Of a stretch of 14,694 nucleotides of DNA, positions 12,177 through 14,694 are shown in pieces; position 1 is the first letter of the stretch; each line of letters begins with the position of its first letter. The position numbers and the translations under genes are program-made. The DNA is taken from contig JAIRSB010000096.1 of NCBI GenBank assembly GCA_031255655.1, positions 1 through 14,694 of the forward strand, given 5' to 3'. Source of the DNA: Spirochaetaceae bacterium (GTDB lineage: Bacteria > Spirochaetota > Spirochaetia > Treponematales > Breznakiellaceae). The notes below the pieces were generated by a model, which made no database searches, had not been told where the DNA came from, and saw nothing but the letters and a program-made list of their open reading frames with translations.

Positions 12177-12941
12177 TTATGATTGCGCCGTCAGCTTGAA
12201 GTCGGACAGTGTTACCCGCGTATTTTTTAGTACGGACGCGCCGTTTTTGCTGGAACTCTGCGTTACTACTTTTAGCGTGTAGGCGGTGCCCGCCGCCAGC
12301 GCGGAGGGCGCGATGGCCTTGAGAGTGCGCGGCGAGTTGACGGCGATGATTTCGGCCTTGACACTTTTCCCCGTGTCGTCCTCGAAAAACAGTCCCACCT
12401 CGTTTTTGTGGCTCGCGTCCGCGTCAATCTTGAGACCGTAGCCGTGTATCGTGAGCAGATTGCCAATCGTCATGACCTCGTCAAGGTGGCCTGTGTGTTC
12501 GTCCAGAGCCTCGGCGATAAAGCCGTCCCGCTGGTCTATGCCGTCGAACTCAATCTTGACGCGCTCGCGGATGTAGGCGCGCAGGGCGTGGCTTGCCTGT
12601 AGTCGGGCTTCGGGCAGGCAGCCTTCGGCCAGATGTGTCTCCGCGCCCTCGTACTCGCCGGGCAGTCGCAGCCGCAGGCTGAATATCGGGGTCTTTATCT
12701 TGTAGCCGTCCGCTGCCAGATAGTAGATCAGCTCGCAGGCGGCATTGAGCCCCTCCTCGATGACGGCGGGGCTGGTTTCAATGTTGTAGACCTCCGCTTT
12801 GCTCGCTATGCCGTGCACGTCCAGTTCCGGCTGGAAGACAGCCTTTAGGTTGTACGGTTTCTTCGCGTCCGGCAGGAATGCCGGTGTAAACTTAGCCGCC
12901 ACCTTGTGGATGATGTCTTTTGCCTTAAAATCTAATGCCAT
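12177..12941 (-). CDS. Probable HU-like DNA-binding / DUF4469-type protein
   Basis: A 254-residue cytoplasmic protein without signal peptide. The N-terminal section (about 25-140) contains AVFQPELDVHGIASKAEVYN, EGLNAACELIYYLAADGYKI, FSLRLRLPGEYEGAE and ERVKIEFDG. This arrangement is that of the HU/IHF-like DNA-binding family often paired with DUF4469 in Bacteroidetes and Treponema. The C-terminal section (about 160-254: MTIGNLLTIHGYGLKIDAD, VGLFFEDDTGK, LKAIAPSALAAGTAYTLKVV) looks like the Ig-like DUF4469 fold. DNA binding is expected from the family only and was not shown here. The ribosome site AAGGAG is 8 nt before ATG 12939-12941. It is transcribed on its own, with repeats on both sides, and converges on the efflux operon. 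Confidence 0.65.
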   Translation of the reverse strand: MALDFKAKDIIHKVAAKFTPAFLPDAKKPYNLKAVFQPELDVHGIASKAEVYNIETSPAVIEEGLNAACELIYYLAADGYKIKTPIFSLRLRLPGEYEGAETHLAEGCLPEARLQASHALRAYIRERVKIEFDGIDQRDGFIAEALDEHTGHLDEVMTIGNLLTIHGYGLKIDADASHKNEVGLFFEDDTGKSVKAEIIAVNSPRTLKAIAPSALAAGTAYTLKVVTQSSSKNGASVLKNTRVTLSDFKLTAQS

Positions 12942-13005
12942 GATTATTACTCCTTAATATGGTTTTGTTTGTCGTGGTTTGACCGCAAACACCCTCCGCC
13001 ATTGC

Positions 13006-13294
13006 CTGGATTGCCGCGCCGCTGCGCGGCTCGCAATGACGGCTGTTGCCATTGATGCCTCGCCACGCTCGTCATTGCGAGCCCACTTTAGGGGGCGAAG
13101 CAATGCAGCGCAGGGGCGCCCCCGCGACTGGATTGCCGCGCCGCTGCGCGGCTCGCAATGACGGCTGTTGCCATTGATGCCTCGCCACCCTCCGTCATTG
13201 CGAGCCCACTTTAGGGGGCGAAGCAATCCAGCGCAGGGGCGGCCTCGCAGGGCACACTCGCGACTGGATTGCTTCGCTGCGCTCGCAATGACGG
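13006..13294. repeat. Cluster of CGTCATTGCGAG-type palindromic repeat elements
   Basis: Two complete inverted elements (13070-13164 and 13192-13294) open CGTCATTGCGAGCCCACTTT and close CTCGCAATGACGG, with a half element at 13006-13042 before them. A block of about 122 bp is directly repeated (13006-13127 and 13128-13250), including the linker CTGTTGCCATTGATGCCTCG. Inner parts GAAGCAATCCAGCGC and CTGGATTGC are inverted copies, giving a long stem. Such elements are dispersed in many bacterial genomes and are probably non-autonomous mobile repeats. ORFs reading through them are artefacts. The stretch 12942-13311 holds no gene. Confidence 0.8.
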
Positions 13295-13311
13295 CTTGTA
13301 AAACTCATTTC

Positions 13312-14694
13312 TCATTCAAACGCTTCAGCGTGGGCTATGGCGGCGCGGTGGCCTGCACCGAATGCCATGTACAGGGAGTTGTTTGCGCCGCCGGGGACTA
13401 CGAACTTGACATAGCGGTCGTAGTTGACTTGTTGCTGGTAGCCGTTACCGACTACCTCGTGGACATAAACGCCGGGAACGCCCGCGTACGGAACATATTT
13501 ACCACCGGTGTAGAGGCTGAATGACCCATCGCCTTCGCTTGTGAATACTTTACGCTTGAACATTGCGTGCCTGTTGGAATCCGTCTCACTAAAGGGCAGG
13601 GGTTGTACCTTAATGCCTGAGTAGCCGGAGTTCGGCACGGACGGGATAAAGCTAAGGGCGGCTTCCGCTTCCGCAGCAAGCGTTGTCCAGTCCGCCCCGT
13701 TAGTTGAGTATACCGAATCATCGCCGCTCTTTCCCATGAACATACCGACACGCTTGCCGCCCGCGATGCCTGTGCCGTAGCAAAGGCTGTCAAGTTCCAT
13801 GTCCTTGACGATCCAGTCTACGCCGTCCGGCGAATAGGCTATCTCGCTTGCGCCTGCGGCAACAAAGAGGCCGCCGCCTTCCAATTCGCCGTAGGCCATG
13901 CGGTATAGCGCGTTGCGGCTGATACTGCCGTTCCCTGCGAATGACTTGAATAGCTGCCTGGTTAGGGTCCATTCTTTGCCGTCAGATGAGTATGCGGCGC
14001 GGCCAATATGGCAGCCAAGGACAAACTTTTCATTGCCCGCCGGGCCGCCGTAGGCGATTGAGAAACTGTAGTCCTCGTAGACCGCAGGGTAGTTTGCCTT
14101 GTGCCAGGTTGCGCCGTTGTCGTCCGACCATGCCGCTGCCGGATACATCCAGTCTTTTTCATTAGCTTTGTTGGCGCTGTGTCCCGCGATGACCCATATT
14201 CCGTTGCCATAGGCGGCGGCGGTGATGCCTGTCTTGTTCATAACTCCGTAGGATTCGGCGAAGATGTCCGAGAGCTGTGCCGAGAGGTCCTTCCAGCTTT
14301 TTACCTTGACTGTGGCGGTTCCCAACTCTGCGCCGCCGCTTTCGGCGCGGATGTGCAGCGTGATGTTAGCCTCGTTCCTTCCCACAGAAAGCAGTCCGCT
14401 GTCGCTGATGGACGTTCCGCCGCCTTCCGAACCGCCTGTAACCGCCCATGTTACCGGCATGTCCGTGTCCGCAATGAACTGCCTAGTGGCATTTTTGGTG
14501 ATCATGCCCGTTTGGAGGCTCAAAACCGCGCCGGTAAAGGCCGGACGTTCCTCTTCAGGTACATTGTCATCAAGGTCTTCCGCATCCGGCTCGGCGTCCT
14601 CATTAACGGCGTCTTTGACCGGCACGAGCGTATGCTCACAGCCTGCCGGCGCGAAAACCAGCGCGGCCAAAGACACGCCGAATATCAAAAATAA
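13312..14694 (-). CDS. Surface lipoprotein with Ig-like domain and Asp-box (BNR-like) repeats, 5' end outside window
   Basis: The frame is open to the right edge, reading LFLIFGVSLAALVFAPAGCE, so the true start is a few codons beyond and the TTG at 14688 is not preferred. The visible part has a hydrophobic signal core and lipobox-like PAGC, an acidic linker (NEDAEPDAEDLDDNVPEEER), and a bacterial Ig-like domain (about residues 50-130; ATRQFIADTDMPVTWAVTGG, SGLLSVGRNEANITLHI). After this come repeated blades YGNGIWVIAG, SDDNGATW, YSSDGKEWT, YSPDGVDWI and YSTNGADWT. SDDNGATW fits the Asp-box SxDxGxTW, and the others are weaker copies, suggesting a propeller-like sialidase fold. No catalytic sialidase residues can be recognised, so a binding or structural role on the cell surface is more likely. 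It stops at TGA 13312-13314, next to the repeat cluster. Confidence 0.75.
   Translation of the reverse strand, partial: LFLIFGVSLAALVFAPAGCEHTLVPVKDAVNEDAEPDAEDLDDNVPEEERPAFTGAVLSLQTGMITKNATRQFIADTDMPVTWAVTGGSEGGGTSISDSGLLSVGRNEANITLHIRAESGGAELGTATVKVKSWKDLSAQLSDIFAESYGVMNKTGITAAAYGNGIWVIAGHSANKANEKDWMYPAAAWSDDNGATWHKANYPAVYEDYSFSIAYGGPAGNEKFVLGCHIGRAAYSSDGKEWTLTRQLFKSFAGNGSISRNALYRMAYGELEGGGLFVAAGASEIAYSPDGVDWIVKDMELDSLCYGTGIAGGKRVGMFMGKSGDDSVYSTNGADWTTLAAEAEAALSFIPSVPNSGYSGIKVQPLPFSETDSNRHAMFKRKVFTSEGDGSFSLYTGGKYVPYAGVPGVYVHEVVGNGYQQQVNYDRYVKFVVPGGANNSLYMAFGAGHRAAIAHAEAFE

Noticed and set aside
12954..13226. 90-codon minus-strand ORF across the repeat cluster
   Set aside because: It is built entirely from CGTCATTGCGAG-type repeats; its internal peptide repeats follow the DNA repeats. 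No ribosome site.
14101..14694. 197-codon plus-strand ORF antisense to the Asp-box lipoprotein
   Set aside because: It is a shadow frame; the minus-strand frame has a lipobox, an Ig-like domain and Asp boxes.

Overview
The window looks like part of a host-associated spirochaete chromosome, most likely a Treponema of the termite-gut type. This is inferred from protein style, not from a database match. The signs are short Treponema-like Sec signal peptides (MAKKCLLVL...GGVFA) on small outer-membrane barrels, several lipoproteins with relaxed lipoboxes, many dispersed palindromic repeats, and an efflux operon whose gene order and hairpin-less adaptor match Borrelia besC-besA-besB. Base composition is mildly GC-rich.

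Layout. Positions 1-1383 (minus) are the start of a glutamate synthase large subunit (gltB), cut by the left edge. A frameshifted hicB-like antitoxin remnant lies at about 1533-1776. A small lipoprotein gene follows at 1795-2328.

Positions 2454-6130 hold an imperfect tandem duplication, all minus strand. Each copy, in transcription order, has a cluster of small hairpins and a strong sigma-70 promoter (-35 TTGAC[TG], 17-bp spacer, -10 TAGAAT). The -10 ends only 7 nt before the ATG of an ORF with a C14 tract at codons 17-21. Next comes a structured leader of about 250 nt with conserved and covarying hairpins and a conserved AUG-AAA-stop mini-ORF behind a perfect Shine-Dalgarno. Last is a secreted beta-barrel gene. 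The two barrels share the signal peptide and leader but not the mature protein. The C14 ORF is open in copy B. In copy A it is frame-shifted at the C tract and again near the C-terminus. This resembles a phase-variable surface-protein module and is the most unusual part of the window.

Positions 6235-6371 (plus) contain a possible 26-codon leader ORF and an 8-bp inverted repeat overlapping a -10-like box. Then comes a complete tripartite RND efflux operon: TolC-family outer-membrane factor (6384-7667), membrane-fusion adaptor with an unusual Gly-rich linker (7691-8833), and RND pump (8868-11996, UUG start). Downstream are 23-bp palindromic tandem repeats and a perfect 15-bp hairpin.

Positions 12177-12941 (minus) encode a probable HU-like/DUF4469-type protein. 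Positions 13006-13294 are a cluster of CGTCATTGCGAG-type palindromic repeats. Positions 13312-14694 (minus) encode a lipoprotein with an Ig-like domain and Asp-box (BNR-like) repeats, whose 5' end lies beyond the right edge.

Only the efflux operon and gltB have functions that can be named with confidence. The tandem module is inferred to be an envelope-variation locus.
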